64,000 nt of DNA from Pelotomaculum schinkii. GTDB lineage: Bacteria; Bacillota; Desulfotomaculia; Desulfotomaculales; Pelotomaculaceae. The position numbers and the translations under genes are program-made. Below are positions 7,811-16,836 of the stretch, in pieces. The stretch is taken from the NCBI RefSeq assembly GCF_004369205.1, contig NZ_QFGA01000002.1, positions 1,048,885-1,112,884 on the forward strand, in the 5' to 3' direction. Every line of letters begins with the position of its first letter. Position 1 is the stretch's first letter. The notes beneath the pieces are model-generated. The model had not been told where the DNA came from, ran no database searches, and worked only from the letters and a program-made list of their open reading frames with translations.

Positions 7811-8499
7811 AAGCTCGAAAATAAGTGCGACTAAGGTTCAGAAACCAAGTCTTCTTTATTAGTCGACACCAAAAAACAAGTTCACATTACTCATCCGGCA
7901 TCTTCATGATTTCCTGTACGCATATTCAAAAGTTTGCCCGGCTACACCGGCAGCTGAAGTAGGATAAACAACAAACAACCCGCCTGGGACGCGGGTAAGT
8001 TGGACAGCAGCCGGTTAAGCAATCGATTGAGGAGTTATATTTAGCATATCATCCAGCAACTTAATTTATTTATAAAGTTGTCTGCAATAATTATATTACA
8101 CCAATCAGCCGGGAGCAACAGCACTTGACTGCTTTATAAATTTCCGCTTGTAACATTTATTAATATTTTTGTAATATGTTTTCTGAATTTTGTAAAATTT
8201 GGTTAATAATCCGCTGGTAGAATTATCTATAAAGTGTATTTTCCATAGACTTGTGAGATATTTCCATGACTTTGACACCTAAGTGAATATCAGCAACAAT
8301 TTCAAGATCTGGCAACAGCAGATTCATCCCTTCGGCATAATTAAGCCTGATAATTAAGATTCCTGTCTTGTAACAATTGTTCATAATTTCGTAAAACATG
8401 TTCATTTTTCAGCAAACATTGGTTCATATTCTTTCAGTATAATTAACCTGCAAGGAGGAGCATAGGTTAGACATATTTCATTAGATTAACACAAAAGTG

Positions 8500-8590
8500 G
8501 ACAAGCTTTACTTTTAATATTTGGCAAACTGCCCGAAAGGTAAGGGCGCAAATAGTGGAGACTTAATGTAACGGATTTCTATTAAAGAAA
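8500..8590 (+). promoter_or_regulatory. probable cyclic-di-GMP-I (GEMM) riboswitch
   Basis: The stretch at 8521-8580 carries the core words of the class I c-di-GMP riboswitch in the right order: GGCAAAC (8523-8529), a short stem capped by CGAAAG, then GGGCGCAAA where GGGACGCAAA is usual, then GGAGACTTAA in place of GGnnCTAA. It sits directly in front of pgsB. The 3' half fits less well than the 5' half. If real, PGA synthesis is controlled by cyclic-di-GMP. Confidence 0.55.
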
Positions 8591-8603
8591 GGATAGGATA
8601 ACT

Positions 8604-9821
8604 GTGCAGTTTGCTATGGCGCTTATTATTTTTGTTTTTATCTTAGGTGTTTATGAACAAATAAATCATAATAAAAAATTAAACCTGATCAATCTTCGAA
8701 TCAATGTAAACGGCACAAGAGGTAAATCAACTGCAACAAGACTAATTACCGGTATTTTAAAGGAAGCAGGGGTTAAGGTTGTTGGAAAAACGACGGGAAC
8801 CAGTGCGAGAATTATTTATTGGAACAAGGAAGAAGAAGAACCAATCAAGCGAGGCCGTCTAGGTCCAAATATTATAGAACAAAAAGCTGTCGTTAAAAAA
8901 GCAGTCAAGCTTGGCGCATCCGCATTTGTAACAGAATGTATGGCCGTAAATCCCGATTACCAGATTATTTTTCAGGAAAAGCTTGTTAAAGCAAATATAG
9001 GCGTTATTGTTAATGTTCGTGAAGACCATATGGATGTGTGCGGCCCGACTTTGGATTTTATTGCAGAGTCCTTTACAGCTACAATACCCAAAAACGGAAC
9101 CCTTATTATTGATGATAGCAGTTATAATGACTATTTTACTAAAGAAGCAAAGAAAAGAAACTGCCGGATATTAATTGCAAATGAAAAAGAAATCCCAGAT
9201 GGTTATCTGGAAAATTTTGAATATGTGATTTTCCCGGCAAATGTTGCTATTGCGCTGGCTGTTGCTAAAGCGCTAAACATTGACAAAGATACTGCGTTAA
9301 GGGGAATGTTAAACGCTAATCCTGATCCGGGAGCATTAATGATCCATTCCTTAGACAACAAAAGCCCCACATATTTTGTCAATGGCTTTGCCGCCAATGA
9401 TCCAAATTCCACACGAATGATTTGGGAGCATATAACAGCTCTTGGTTATCCAACAAAAAATCCTATGGTAATTGTAAATTGCAGGCCTGATAGGGTTGAC
9501 AGGACATTACAGTTAGCAGAAGAGGTCTTACCAAATATGGATATTGATATTCTTGTTGCAATGGGTCAGACAGTAAATCCAATTACCGAAGGAGTAAATA
9601 GTAAAAAAATATCTCCTCAGAAATACATAAATGCTGAAGGTTTGTCTCCCCATGAGGTTTATAAAACAATTAAGGATTCTTTTATAAACAGAGTAACTTT
9701 TGGCATTGGAAACATTCACGGCGGTGGCGACGAATTGGTTGAATTGATAATTCACGACTTCCCCACTGAATTAAGAACTCGTTTCAATCTGGAAACGGAT
9801 CAAGTGGCACAAGTAATTTAG
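8604..9821 (+). CDS. pgsB: poly-gamma-glutamate synthase PgsB (CapB)
   Basis: A 405-residue amide ligase of the Mur-ligase type that polymerises glutamate through the gamma-carboxyl using ATP, acting at the membrane with PgsC. An N-terminal membrane segment (about 1-19) is followed by the nucleotide-binding loop NVNGTRGKSTATRL (about 34-47), then VNVREDHMDVCG and VNCRPDRVDRT, all typical of PgsB. Length matches the usual 390-405. It starts with GTG at 8604 behind AAAGGA. It is first in an operon of four genes, 22 bases before pgsC, and follows a probable cyclic-di-GMP riboswitch. Confidence 0.93.
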   Translation: MQFAMALIIFVFILGVYEQINHNKKLNLINLRINVNGTRGKSTATRLITGILKEAGVKVVGKTTGTSARIIYWNKEEEEPIKRGRLGPNIIEQKAVVKKAVKLGASAFVTECMAVNPDYQIIFQEKLVKANIGVIVNVREDHMDVCGPTLDFIAESFTATIPKNGTLIIDDSSYNDYFTKEAKKRNCRILIANEKEIPDGYLENFEYVIFPANVAIALAVAKALNIDKDTALRGMLNANPDPGALMIHSLDNKSPTYFVNGFAANDPNSTRMIWEHITALGYPTKNPMVIVNCRPDRVDRTLQLAEEVLPNMDIDILVAMGQTVNPITEGVNSKKISPQKYINAEGLSPHEVYKTIKDSFINRVTFGIGNIHGGGDELVELIIHDFPTELRTRFNLETDQVAQVI

Positions 9822-9843
9822 CTGTTATAAGGAGGGTAAATAG

Positions 9844-10296
9844 TTGCTTATTACGACTATTGCCACAGTTATAATTTTGGGTGTAATTTTGAGCTTGTTA
9901 TTTACGGAAATTACCGGAATCTTACCTGCCGGTCTGGTTGTACCAGGATATTTAGTTTTACTTATAGATCTACCCCAGGCTATATTTTTAACATTCTTTA
10001 TTAGCCTCTTGACCTATTTAATAGTTGCTTTCGGAGTGAGCAAAGTTACAATTCTATACGGCAAAAGAAAATTTGTAGCAATGATAACAGTGGCAGTAGT
10101 GTTGCAGCTTATTATGTATGCAACATTGCCCATTGATTATCGTTATATCTCCGGATTGGCAGCAGTTGGTATTGTTGTACCCGGATTATTAGCAAATACA
10201 ATTCAGCGCCAAGGTTTAGCAACAACATTTTTAAGCACTGGATTGCTGTGTGCAATGACTTATGGTTGCACATTACTGTTAAAAGTCAATATATGA
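9844..10296 (+). CDS. pgsC: poly-gamma-glutamate biosynthesis protein PgsC (CapC)
   Basis: A 150-residue integral membrane partner of PgsB with about four to five hydrophobic segments and the family words TEITGILPAGLVVPGYL near the N-terminus and GIVVPGLLANTIQRQG at about 112-128. It starts with TTG behind AAGGAGGG with 7 nt spacing. In Bacillus the next gene is pgsA, but here a small membrane protein and a hydrolase-like protein follow. Neither looks like the metallophosphatase-type PgsA. Confidence 0.92.
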   Translation: MLITTIATVIILGVILSLLFTEITGILPAGLVVPGYLVLLIDLPQAIFLTFFISLLTYLIVAFGVSKVTILYGKRKFVAMITVAVVLQLIMYATLPIDYRYISGLAAVGIVVPGLLANTIQRQGLATTFLSTGLLCAMTYGCTLLLKVNI

Positions 10297-10311
10297 GAAA
10301 GGAGGTGTAAA

Positions 10312-10350
10312 ATGAACACTTTATACGGGGAAAAAGGGGGTGTAAAATGA
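10312..10350 (+). other. 12-codon mini-ORF made by a duplicated start region
   Basis: The segment AAAGGAGGTGTAAAATGAAC at 10298 onward is repeated as AAAGGGGGTGTAAAATGAAC about 35 bases later. The first copy opens a 12-codon frame whose stop overlaps the start of the next gene as ATGA. This may be a simple tandem duplication that gained a translational-coupling role. Confidence 0.5.
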
Positions 10351-10580
10351 ACACTTCATACAGGCTAATAAATAACAAACAATACATGAACACATCGGAA
10401 CCTATCAGAGAAAAAAGTCAGCATGAAGCTCTTGCGGTTTTTAACACACTAACATTAAAAGAAAAATGCCTGTATCTCGTTAAGATCAGCAAGAGAAATA
10501 CCGGTTTTCAAGCACTTGGGCTAATGGGATTAACTCTGCTGATTATTGCTACAGATTATCTGTTTACTAGAATTATTTAA
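10347..10580 (+). CDS. small membrane protein of the pgs operon
   Basis: A 77-residue protein with a hydrophilic N-terminal part (about 1-50) and one C-terminal membrane segment (GLMGLTLLIIATDYLFTRII). It lies between pgsC and the hydrolase-like gene, with GGGGG ribosome site and start overlapping a mini-ORF. Position and size recall PgsE/CapE, the small accessory protein of other pgs operons, but sequence similarity is not evident to me. It could be an assembly subunit that substitutes for missing functions. Confidence 0.6.
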   Translation: MNTSYRLINNKQYMNTSEPIREKSQHEALAVFNTLTLKEKCLYLVKISKRNTGFQALGLMGLTLLIIATDYLFTRII

Positions 10581-10598
10581 GAAAGGAGCAAGATAAGT

Positions 10599-11447
10599 AT
10601 GAAAAAACAATCTCTCAAAATTCTGGCTTTAGTTATGTTGTTTACATTTGGAATTAGTATAAGCGCATATGCCTTCACAACAGGCTATCGTAGCTTTGCT
10701 GAACTAGCTGCAGCTGAAGACCCTTCAGACTATACCATTAAAACTAATGATATCGGAAGCGATACAACAATTTTAGCTATACACGGAGGCGGTATTGAAA
10801 GAGGCACTTCAGAATTAGTTGAGGCATTGAACGGATACGGTAAATATAACACTTATTCATTTGAAGGGCTTAAAGCGGCTGATAATGGGAGCCTTTTTAT
10901 GAAGGCTATCAATTTTGACGAGCCAACAGCTGTTAGTTTAGTTAATAAGTCAGATTACACTGTTTCTGTTATCGGAGCTGCCGGCGATGACGAAGTTACT
11001 TATATTGGCGGTCAGAATAAGTTGCTGGCAGAATTGATCAGATTACATCTTACTGCCAAAGGATATAATGTAAAAACTTTAAGTATTCCTGATCGCATTG
11101 CCGGGGTTATGGACAGCAATATAGTGAATAAGAATAAATTGTTTAATGACAGTTATCAGCTTGGCGGCGTTCAGATCGCTATTTCCAAAGGTTTAAGAGA
11201 TAAGCTCGCAACTGATTCCGGTACCTTAAACGATTATTCAGGCACCATCAATCAAGCGCTAAGCGAAAGCTGGCCAACAATAGTTGAGCTCATGAAGAAG
11301 ATTGATAATAATAAATCTGAAGGGTTTTTAAATAGGTTTAACCCTGAAAAGCGCAACTTCGATAAGAAAATCCAGAAAGCATTAGAAAAAGGATCAAAGA
11401 ATCCCAAGGAATTAATTGAAGATGTTAAAGCAGTATCAGAAGAGTAA
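10599..11447 (+). CDS. secreted PGA-hydrolase-family protein, probably inactive
   Basis: A 282-residue protein with a signal peptide (about 1-26) and a PGA-hydrolase domain of the PghP/YmaC type. It keeps the first motif IHGGGIERGTSE (His62, Glu67) and YIGGQ. In the second motif, where the paralogue at 11532-12272 has SIHGCDG, this protein has SVIGAAG: the expected zinc-ligand His is Ile125. The family is carboxypeptidase-like and needs that His, so it may bind rather than cut PGA. A charged 60-residue C-terminal tail is extra. It occupies the place where pgsA would be. Confidence 0.8.
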   Translation: MKKQSLKILALVMLFTFGISISAYAFTTGYRSFAELAAAEDPSDYTIKTNDIGSDTTILAIHGGGIERGTSELVEALNGYGKYNTYSFEGLKAADNGSLFMKAINFDEPTAVSLVNKSDYTVSVIGAAGDDEVTYIGGQNKLLAELIRLHLTAKGYNVKTLSIPDRIAGVMDSNIVNKNKLFNDSYQLGGVQIAISKGLRDKLATDSGTLNDYSGTINQALSESWPTIVELMKKIDNNKSEGFLNRFNPEKRNFDKKIQKALEKGSKNPKELIEDVKAVSEE

Positions 11448-11472
11448 CCTGAAAAAATACTGTTTATAAAAA

Positions 11473-11520
11473 TAAAAGGCGGACAAGCTACCCTTGGTAG
11501 CTTGTCCAGCCTTTTATTTT
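11473..11520. terminator. bidirectional terminator
   Basis: GGACAAGCTACC (11481-11492) pairs with GGTAGCTTGTCC (11496-11507), flanked by A-rich and T-rich runs on both sides. It separates the convergent pgs operon and the second PGA hydrolase gene. Confidence 0.9.
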
Positions 11521-11531
11521 TACTATGTCAT

Positions 11532-12272
11532 TTACATATTGTTGACTGCCTCACTTATTGCGAGAACATAGCTGTTCAAGCTATCCTTATTAGTCGACAA
11601 AAACTCTGTCCTTAAGCCCTCTGATATTTCTATCTGTACTCCCCGTTCGTCTATATCTCTATTCACTATGTTATCTGGCGATATACCGGCCAGATCCTTC
11701 GGAGTATCTTTCACAGTAAAACCATGCTTAGTCAGAGATTCTTTTATTCTGTTTGCCAATTCAGTGTCCCGGCCTCCGATATATGTGAATTCTTCTGCAC
11801 CGTCACACCCGTGGATTGATAATGTCCTTTTAGATTTAGAAACCATTTCCAGTGCGTATGTTTCAGCGAATTTATCTGAAGGAACATGTAGTGCAAAATT
11901 ATCTGTGCTTTTTAAACCCTGAAATGAATAATAGTTGTAATTATTATGGGAAGCTAAGGCATAAGCTAATTCAGTAGTACCTTTTTCAATTTTACCTCCA
12001 TGAATTGCCACAACTGTAACATTAGAATCTGTTTCATTAACTTCAATTTCATAATCAACATCTTTTTGAGAATCCAATAAACTTCTTAATTCATCAAGTT
12101 CATTTTTTTGTTCTTTTATATTTTCATTTGCAATATCTAATTGTTTTTTTAGTGTTTTATTCTCATCTTCCAATTTTGCGCCTTGGTATTTTACATAACT
12201 TGAATAACCTACCAATAAAAAGAATAATAAAGCAAATACCTTAATTGTTGTAACATGTTTTTTTATGTTCAT
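11532..12272 (-). CDS. poly-gamma-glutamate hydrolase family protein, membrane-anchored
   Basis: A 246-residue protein: an N-terminal membrane anchor (about 10-27), a coiled-coil stalk (about 30-70), then a PghP/YmaC-type domain. The two metal motifs are both present: IHGGKIEKGTTELA (His91) and SIHGCDGAEEFTYIGGRD (His154). It should hydrolyse PGA outside the membrane, trimming or releasing the polymer. The start at ATG 12272 follows AGGAGGAAAGAG. It converges on the pgs operon and shares its terminator, and it is the intact-looking paralogue of the operon-encoded protein. Confidence 0.85.
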   Translation of the reverse strand: MNIKKHVTTIKVFALLFFLLVGYSSYVKYQGAKLEDENKTLKKQLDIANENIKEQKNELDELRSLLDSQKDVDYEIEVNETDSNVTVVAIHGGKIEKGTTELAYALASHNNYNYYSFQGLKSTDNFALHVPSDKFAETYALEMVSKSKRTLSIHGCDGAEEFTYIGGRDTELANRIKESLTKHGFTVKDTPKDLAGISPDNIVNRDIDERGVQIEISEGLRTEFLSTNKDSLNSYVLAISEAVNNM

Positions 12273-12550
12273 CTCTTTCCTCCTCTGGTAGTGTTTTTAA
12301 GCTCTTGTTCTTTAATCTTGCAATCAGCAGCAATTTATAAATTGCATTGCATATTTCCTTTGAAAATTCAACAATTCCTTTGACAGCTCGCTTAACCTGT
12401 TTTTTTGTTTCGTGCCTCGGTACCAAGAAATGGTTTGGCTTGCCGGGTTTCTGTACCGCCACCATATGCTTATTATGCAAAAGTTAACTATTTTAATAGC
12501 AGCAGGTATCTGAGACTCGAAAGCCTTCATTTAATTATATCACAGCAGAG

Positions 12551-12826
12551 CTTTATGTTCATAGGCTCCGGCAAGGTCCTCGGCATGCCTGTGCCCGTCA
12601 TAATACTGGTGATATTCTTAGTTGTTTTCGGCTTCATACTGGCGAGGACAACATTTGACCGCAGCATATATATGATAGGCGGCAATGTAACGTCTGGCAG
12701 GCCTCAATCCCAAGAATATCAGTACAAAGCTCTACATTATAAGCTCGGTTATCGGGGCCTTGGCAACTATCATACTGGCTGCGCGTATGCATTCGGGCGC
12801 TCCTACCGCTACTTTAATCCGGACTA
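12551..12826 (+). pseudogene. RbsC-type sugar ABC permease remnant
   Basis: A fragment beginning GSGKVLGMPVPVIILVIFLV and RSIYMIGGN matches the end of ribose-type ABC permeases. After about position 12690 the family sequence continues only in the next frame (AGLNPKNISTKLYIISSVIG, then IILAARMHSGAPTA). The 5' two thirds and the 3' end are missing. No ABC partner genes are nearby. Confidence 0.6.
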
Positions 12827-12828
12827 AA

Positions 12829-12875
12829 AATCCCTGTCCAGTCAAATATTCTAGACTGACAGGGATTCAGTTATT
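12829..12875 (+). terminator. terminator-like hairpin
   Basis: AATCCCTGTCCAGTC (12829-12843) pairs with GACTGACAGGGATT (12854-12867) with one bulged base, followed by TTATTTT. It lies between the permease remnant and the stop of the NlpC/P60 gene and may serve both strands. Confidence 0.6.
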
Positions 12876-12922
12876 TTCGAGGAAATAAATATTAAAAGGG
12901 GAAGACGGGAAGCCAGTATCTG

Positions 12923-14929
12923 CTACTCATTGATTTTTTCATATCGTCTTGCTCCAACATAGCGTGGAGTCCAATAACTATCTGAGATATTAAGATCACG
13001 AATTGCTACACCTTCAGATTCTGTTACGATGATAAACTGCCCATTTCCAATATACAATCCTGGTAGTAGTACCTTGCTGGATCCCTCAAAGAATAGAACA
13101 TCTCCAATTTTTAAATCTTTCCTTTCTATTTCTTTTCCTAAAGCCCATTGTTGGGATGAATATCTTGGTAAATCAATATCTAAACCTGCTTTCATAACGT
13201 ATTGTATAAACCCGGAGTGATTAAAGCCTTCTTTGGTATTTCCTCCTGCTAAGTAACGTATACCCAGGGTTTTATATGCTTCTTCTACGACTTTAGAATC
13301 CAGCCTCAAACTAAGCGAGTCAAAGCGCTTTACTACTGCAAGGCGGTCCAGCAAATCTTGTCCTAAATAGCTGATTGTAGTCATACCTTCGTCGCCAGAG
13401 GCATGAATTATATAATTATTTCCCAGATAAATTGCAGCATGTGATATCCCTTCCCGCCATTTTCCTGTAAAATAAATCACGTCTCCAGGACGCTTGTTTT
13501 CAAAATCGATAGTTTCGCCTACTTCACATTGCTTATAAGTTATGCGAGGCAAATAAATGTTTTTAGCATCTCTAAAGACTGTCTGAACTAAATAAGAACA
13601 GTCAAAACCATCTATTGTATCGCCACCTAACAAATAAGGAGTTCCTATATATTTCATTGCTTCTCGAATAACTAAATTCTCATTTTCCTTATAATTTTCA
13701 GGCTGAGAATAATATATATCAGCCCCCGTTAGTCGTTTTGCACCTACATATATACCTGACCAATACTCACTCTCAATATCCCTTTCCGCAACTCCTTCTG
13801 TAGTCTGAACTATAAACATACCATTTCCTTTATAAATACCAGGTATAAGACTGCTTCCCCGGAAAAACACCAGGTCTCCTGGTTGAAGGTCTTCTTTAGA
13901 AATGGATTCGCCTATTTCATAGATCCTATCGGAAAAGACAGATAGCTGTATGTCGAGGGTATCTTTAAAGACATAACGTACAAAATTAGTCGTATTAAAA
14001 AAGCCTTCGGTTGGTGAATTCCCTTCCGGGTTATAGGGTGTTCCAAGCAAATCCATAGCCTTTTCTACAATTGGATTGCTTACGACGCCTTCCTCAATAA
14101 TGTTGTTAGTAAACCGTCTTGCTCCCAGCAACCTGGATTTCCAATAATCACTTGTTTCAAGATCTATTACAGCAACCCCATTAGTTGTAACAATAACAAA
14201 AATACCATTGTCTATATAAATTCCTGGTAGTCGTACACTGCTGCCTTGAAAGAATAGTACATCACCAGATTTAATATCAGCCGTATCTACTTCCATACCT
14301 ACTCGCCATTGTTCGTTCGATGTTCTGGGAAAATCCAGTTTGTTTACTTCACTAAAAACGTATTGTACAAAGCCTGAATGATCAAAGCCATTTGGATCAT
14401 TACCTCCAAGTTTATAAGAAGATCCTACTAATTCAAGGGCTTTTACGGCTACAGGATTTAATTCATCAGCTATATTTGTGTAGCGCCTTGCACCTTTATA
14501 CCGATCCCTCCAATAGGAATCTTCTACTATATTCCTTTTTACTACCCCTTCATTAGTCGCTACAACGATAATGATATCATCGCCTTTATATATTGCCGGT
14601 ATTATGTTTTTCCTTCCAGTAAAGAAAAGAACATCTCCAGGCTGTATTTCACTACGTTCTATAGGTTTACCCAGTTTCCATAACTGTGAAGGCGATCCGG
14701 GGAGGACTATATTCTCTCCCTCTCTAAATATATACTGAATAAACCCAGTGCTATTAAATCCTTCCTCCGGTGTATTTCCTCCTTGTTTAAAGGATTTGCC
14801 GATTAAACTTTCTGCAAGTAAAACCGTTTGAATTTCTGTCTCATTATTATAACCATAGGCTGGGCTTGTAACAGTTAACAGGATCAATAGGATTAACCAT
14901 ATGACATTTATTTTTTTAAATTGGTTCAT
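12923..14929 (-). CDS. secreted five-repeat NlpC/P60-like protein
   Basis: A 668-residue exported protein: signal peptide (about 1-27) and five tandem NlpC/P60-like repeats of roughly 120-130 residues, each ending in a GA(R/K)R(Y/F/L) motif. Only repeat 4 has the catalytic set: Cys444 in GFDCSYLVQ, His497 in GISHAAIYLG and His509 in IIHASG. Repeats 1, 2, 3 and 5 have Ser, His, Asn or His at the Cys region and lack both His. NlpC/P60 enzymes cut gamma-glutamyl bonds of peptidoglycan; PgdS, a PGA depolymerase of Bacillus, belongs to this family, so a PGA-related role fits the location. The ATG at 14927-14929 follows AGGTGG. Confidence 0.85.
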   Translation of the reverse strand: MNQFKKINVIWLILLILLTVTSPAYGYNNETEIQTVLLAESLIGKSFKQGGNTPEEGFNSTGFIQYIFREGENIVLPGSPSQLWKLGKPIERSEIQPGDVLFFTGRKNIIPAIYKGDDIIIVVATNEGVVKRNIVEDSYWRDRYKGARRYTNIADELNPVAVKALELVGSSYKLGGNDPNGFDHSGFVQYVFSEVNKLDFPRTSNEQWRVGMEVDTADIKSGDVLFFQGSSVRLPGIYIDNGIFVIVTTNGVAVIDLETSDYWKSRLLGARRFTNNIIEEGVVSNPIVEKAMDLLGTPYNPEGNSPTEGFFNTTNFVRYVFKDTLDIQLSVFSDRIYEIGESISKEDLQPGDLVFFRGSSLIPGIYKGNGMFIVQTTEGVAERDIESEYWSGIYVGAKRLTGADIYYSQPENYKENENLVIREAMKYIGTPYLLGGDTIDGFDCSYLVQTVFRDAKNIYLPRITYKQCEVGETIDFENKRPGDVIYFTGKWREGISHAAIYLGNNYIIHASGDEGMTTISYLGQDLLDRLAVVKRFDSLSLRLDSKVVEEAYKTLGIRYLAGGNTKEGFNHSGFIQYVMKAGLDIDLPRYSSQQWALGKEIERKDLKIGDVLFFEGSSKVLLPGLYIGNGQFIIVTESEGVAIRDLNISDSYWTPRYVGARRYEKINE

Positions 14930-15330
14930 TTTAAAATCCACCTGCTTTATCTCGCTTGTCCCTTTAAGACTCTCGCATCAAACTTTACTTGAGCTGCAAA
15001 ACCTTGTTGGTTTGGCATTTTATTGGTGTTTTTCATATTTAAAGCATTCGCGATTTCATTATTGAATTCCTCCTGTAAAACTCACTGATTAATTTTTATC
15101 CAACGAGCTCTGGTAGGCCTTCCATCCCGGACACCACCTGGTGTGCCAGAACCACAGCCAGGTTATCGTTCATGTTCCTTTCATCCCACGGCACAAGGCC
15201 ATGGGTTTTCAGGGGCGAGTTTTTATAAAGAGTTAGAGAATTTATATAAAAAAAATGGTAAAATATAATAAAAATATTATCTGGTGTTAAGTACGGGTTT
15301 AACTACGGAATCCCAAAGGAGATGGGACAA
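14930..15330. other. intergenic region with a possible gene fragment
   Basis: About 400 bases between divergent genes. A minus-strand frame ending with TAA at 15096-15098 reads THGLVPWDERNMNDNLAVVL then AHQVVSGMEGLPELVG. It is GC-rich like the radical SAM gene beside it and may be a gene remnant, but no family is recognised. The AT-rich part at 15230-15290 probably holds the promoter of the radical SAM gene. Confidence 0.3.
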
Positions 15331-16836
15331 TTGAGGGCATTGCTGGTGTATCCAAAGTATCCGGACAGCTTCTGGAGCTTCAAATACGCTCTATCGTTCG
15401 TCAACAAAAAGGCGGCGTTCCCCCCTCTAGGGCTGTTGACAGTGGCTGCCATGCTGCCCGCAGCATGGGATAAGCGGCTGATCGACATGAACGTTAAAAA
15501 AGTTACTGACGACGACCTGCGATGGGCCGACTGTGTGTTCATCAGCGCCATGGTCATTCAAAAAGTCTCGGCCAAGAAGATCCTGAACCGTTGCCAGGCC
15601 CTAGGTGTAAAGACCGTGGCCGGAGGGCCGCTGTTCACCATGGAGCCGGAGGAGTTTCCCGAAGCCGACCACCTGGTGCTGGGCGAGGCGGAGGCCTCTC
15701 TGCCACCTTTCCTTAAGGACCTGGAGCAGGGCACAGCCGGACATATTTACAACAGCAGCGAGTGGCCGGCCATGAACAGTACGCCGATACCTGCCTGGGA
15801 GCTGATAAACAACAAGGACTATACGTCCATGAGTGTCCAGTACTCCCGGGGCTGCCCTTACGATTGCGAGTTCTGCAATATCACATCCCTCTTCGGTCGC
15901 AAACCGCGTCTAAAAAATACCGCCCAGTTTATCAGCGAACTCGACACCATCTACAACACCGGCTGGAGGGGCTCGGTCTTCGTGGTAGACGACAACTTCA
16001 TCGGCAACAAGAACCGACTGAAAACAGAGGTCCTGCCATTGATGATCGATTGGATGGAAAAGCACAAATACCCCTTCAGCTTCTTCACGGAGGCATCCAT
16101 CAACCTGGCGGATGACTCTGCCCTGATGGTGTTGATGAGGCAGGCAGGGTTCAATCATGTCTTTGTCGGCATCGAGACTCCCAGCGAGGAGAGCCTCAAG
16201 GAGTGCAACAAGTTTAACAACATCAACCGCAACCTGATTGCATCAGTGAAGACTATCCAGAACAACGGGATGGAGGTCAGCGCTGGCTTCATCGTCGGAT
16301 TTGACAGTGACACCCCATCCATTTTCGAGCGGCAGATCAACTTCATCAAGCAGAGCGGCATCATCAACGCCATGGTGGGGTTGCTGAGCGCTCCCAGCGG
16401 GACGCGGCTATTTGAGCGCCTGAAGCAGGAGAATCGGCTGCTGTCCGGTTTTACAGGTAACAACACCGACTTCTCTTCTTTGAACTTCATCCCCAAAATG
16501 AACCCCCAGAAGCTGCTGGAGGGCTACCAGAGCATCATCACCGCTATCTACGACCCGGCTGCCTTCTACGAGCGGGTATACAAGTTTTTCAAGGAGTTCA
16601 AGCCGATTAAGCGGAAACGTGCCGAACGTTTCCAACTGGTCTACATCAAGGCACTACTGCAGGCGATGTTCTACCTGGGCATACTGGAGAAAGGTCGGCG
16701 GCACTACTGGAAGCTCCTGATCAAAACCACCTTCCGCTACCCGCGCTTCCTTCCGGAAGCGGTGAGCTTTTCCATCAAAGGCTTCCACTATCGGAAGATG
16801 TTCAGGCAGATGGTGCGTCTGGAGGGAGAGGTCTAA
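15331..16836 (+). CDS. B12-binding domain radical SAM protein (DUF4070 type)
   Basis: About 501 residues. A cobalamin-binding Rossmann domain (about 1-140) is followed by a radical SAM core with the cluster motif RGCPYDCEFC (Cys175, 179, 182) and a C-terminal helical DUF4070-like region. Such proteins use methylcobalamin and SAM radicals to methylate or rearrange unactivated carbon; the substrate is unknown. I prefer the TTG at 15331 because AAAGGAG lies 9 bases before it, while the ATG at 15322 touches the ribosome site. The gene is clearly more GC-rich than its neighbours and stands alone, which suggests transfer. Confidence 0.82.
   Translation: MRALLVYPKYPDSFWSFKYALSFVNKKAAFPPLGLLTVAAMLPAAWDKRLIDMNVKKVTDDDLRWADCVFISAMVIQKVSAKKILNRCQALGVKTVAGGPLFTMEPEEFPEADHLVLGEAEASLPPFLKDLEQGTAGHIYNSSEWPAMNSTPIPAWELINNKDYTSMSVQYSRGCPYDCEFCNITSLFGRKPRLKNTAQFISELDTIYNTGWRGSVFVVDDNFIGNKNRLKTEVLPLMIDWMEKHKYPFSFFTEASINLADDSALMVLMRQAGFNHVFVGIETPSEESLKECNKFNNINRNLIASVKTIQNNGMEVSAGFIVGFDSDTPSIFERQINFIKQSGIINAMVGLLSAPSGTRLFERLKQENRLLSGFTGNNTDFSSLNFIPKMNPQKLLEGYQSIITAIYDPAAFYERVYKFFKEFKPIKRKRAERFQLVYIKALLQAMFYLGILEKGRRHYWKLLIKTTFRYPRFLPEAVSFSIKGFHYRKMFRQMVRLEGEV

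Noticed and set aside
8223..8405. 60-codon minus-strand frame upstream of the PGA locus
   Set aside because: Reads somewhat like protein but has no ribosome site and no partner; kept out of the gene list.
12241..12530. Small minus-strand frames before the second PGA hydrolase
   Set aside because: Two overlapping frames compete, neither has a ribosome site, and the longer one reads through the ribosome site of the next gene.
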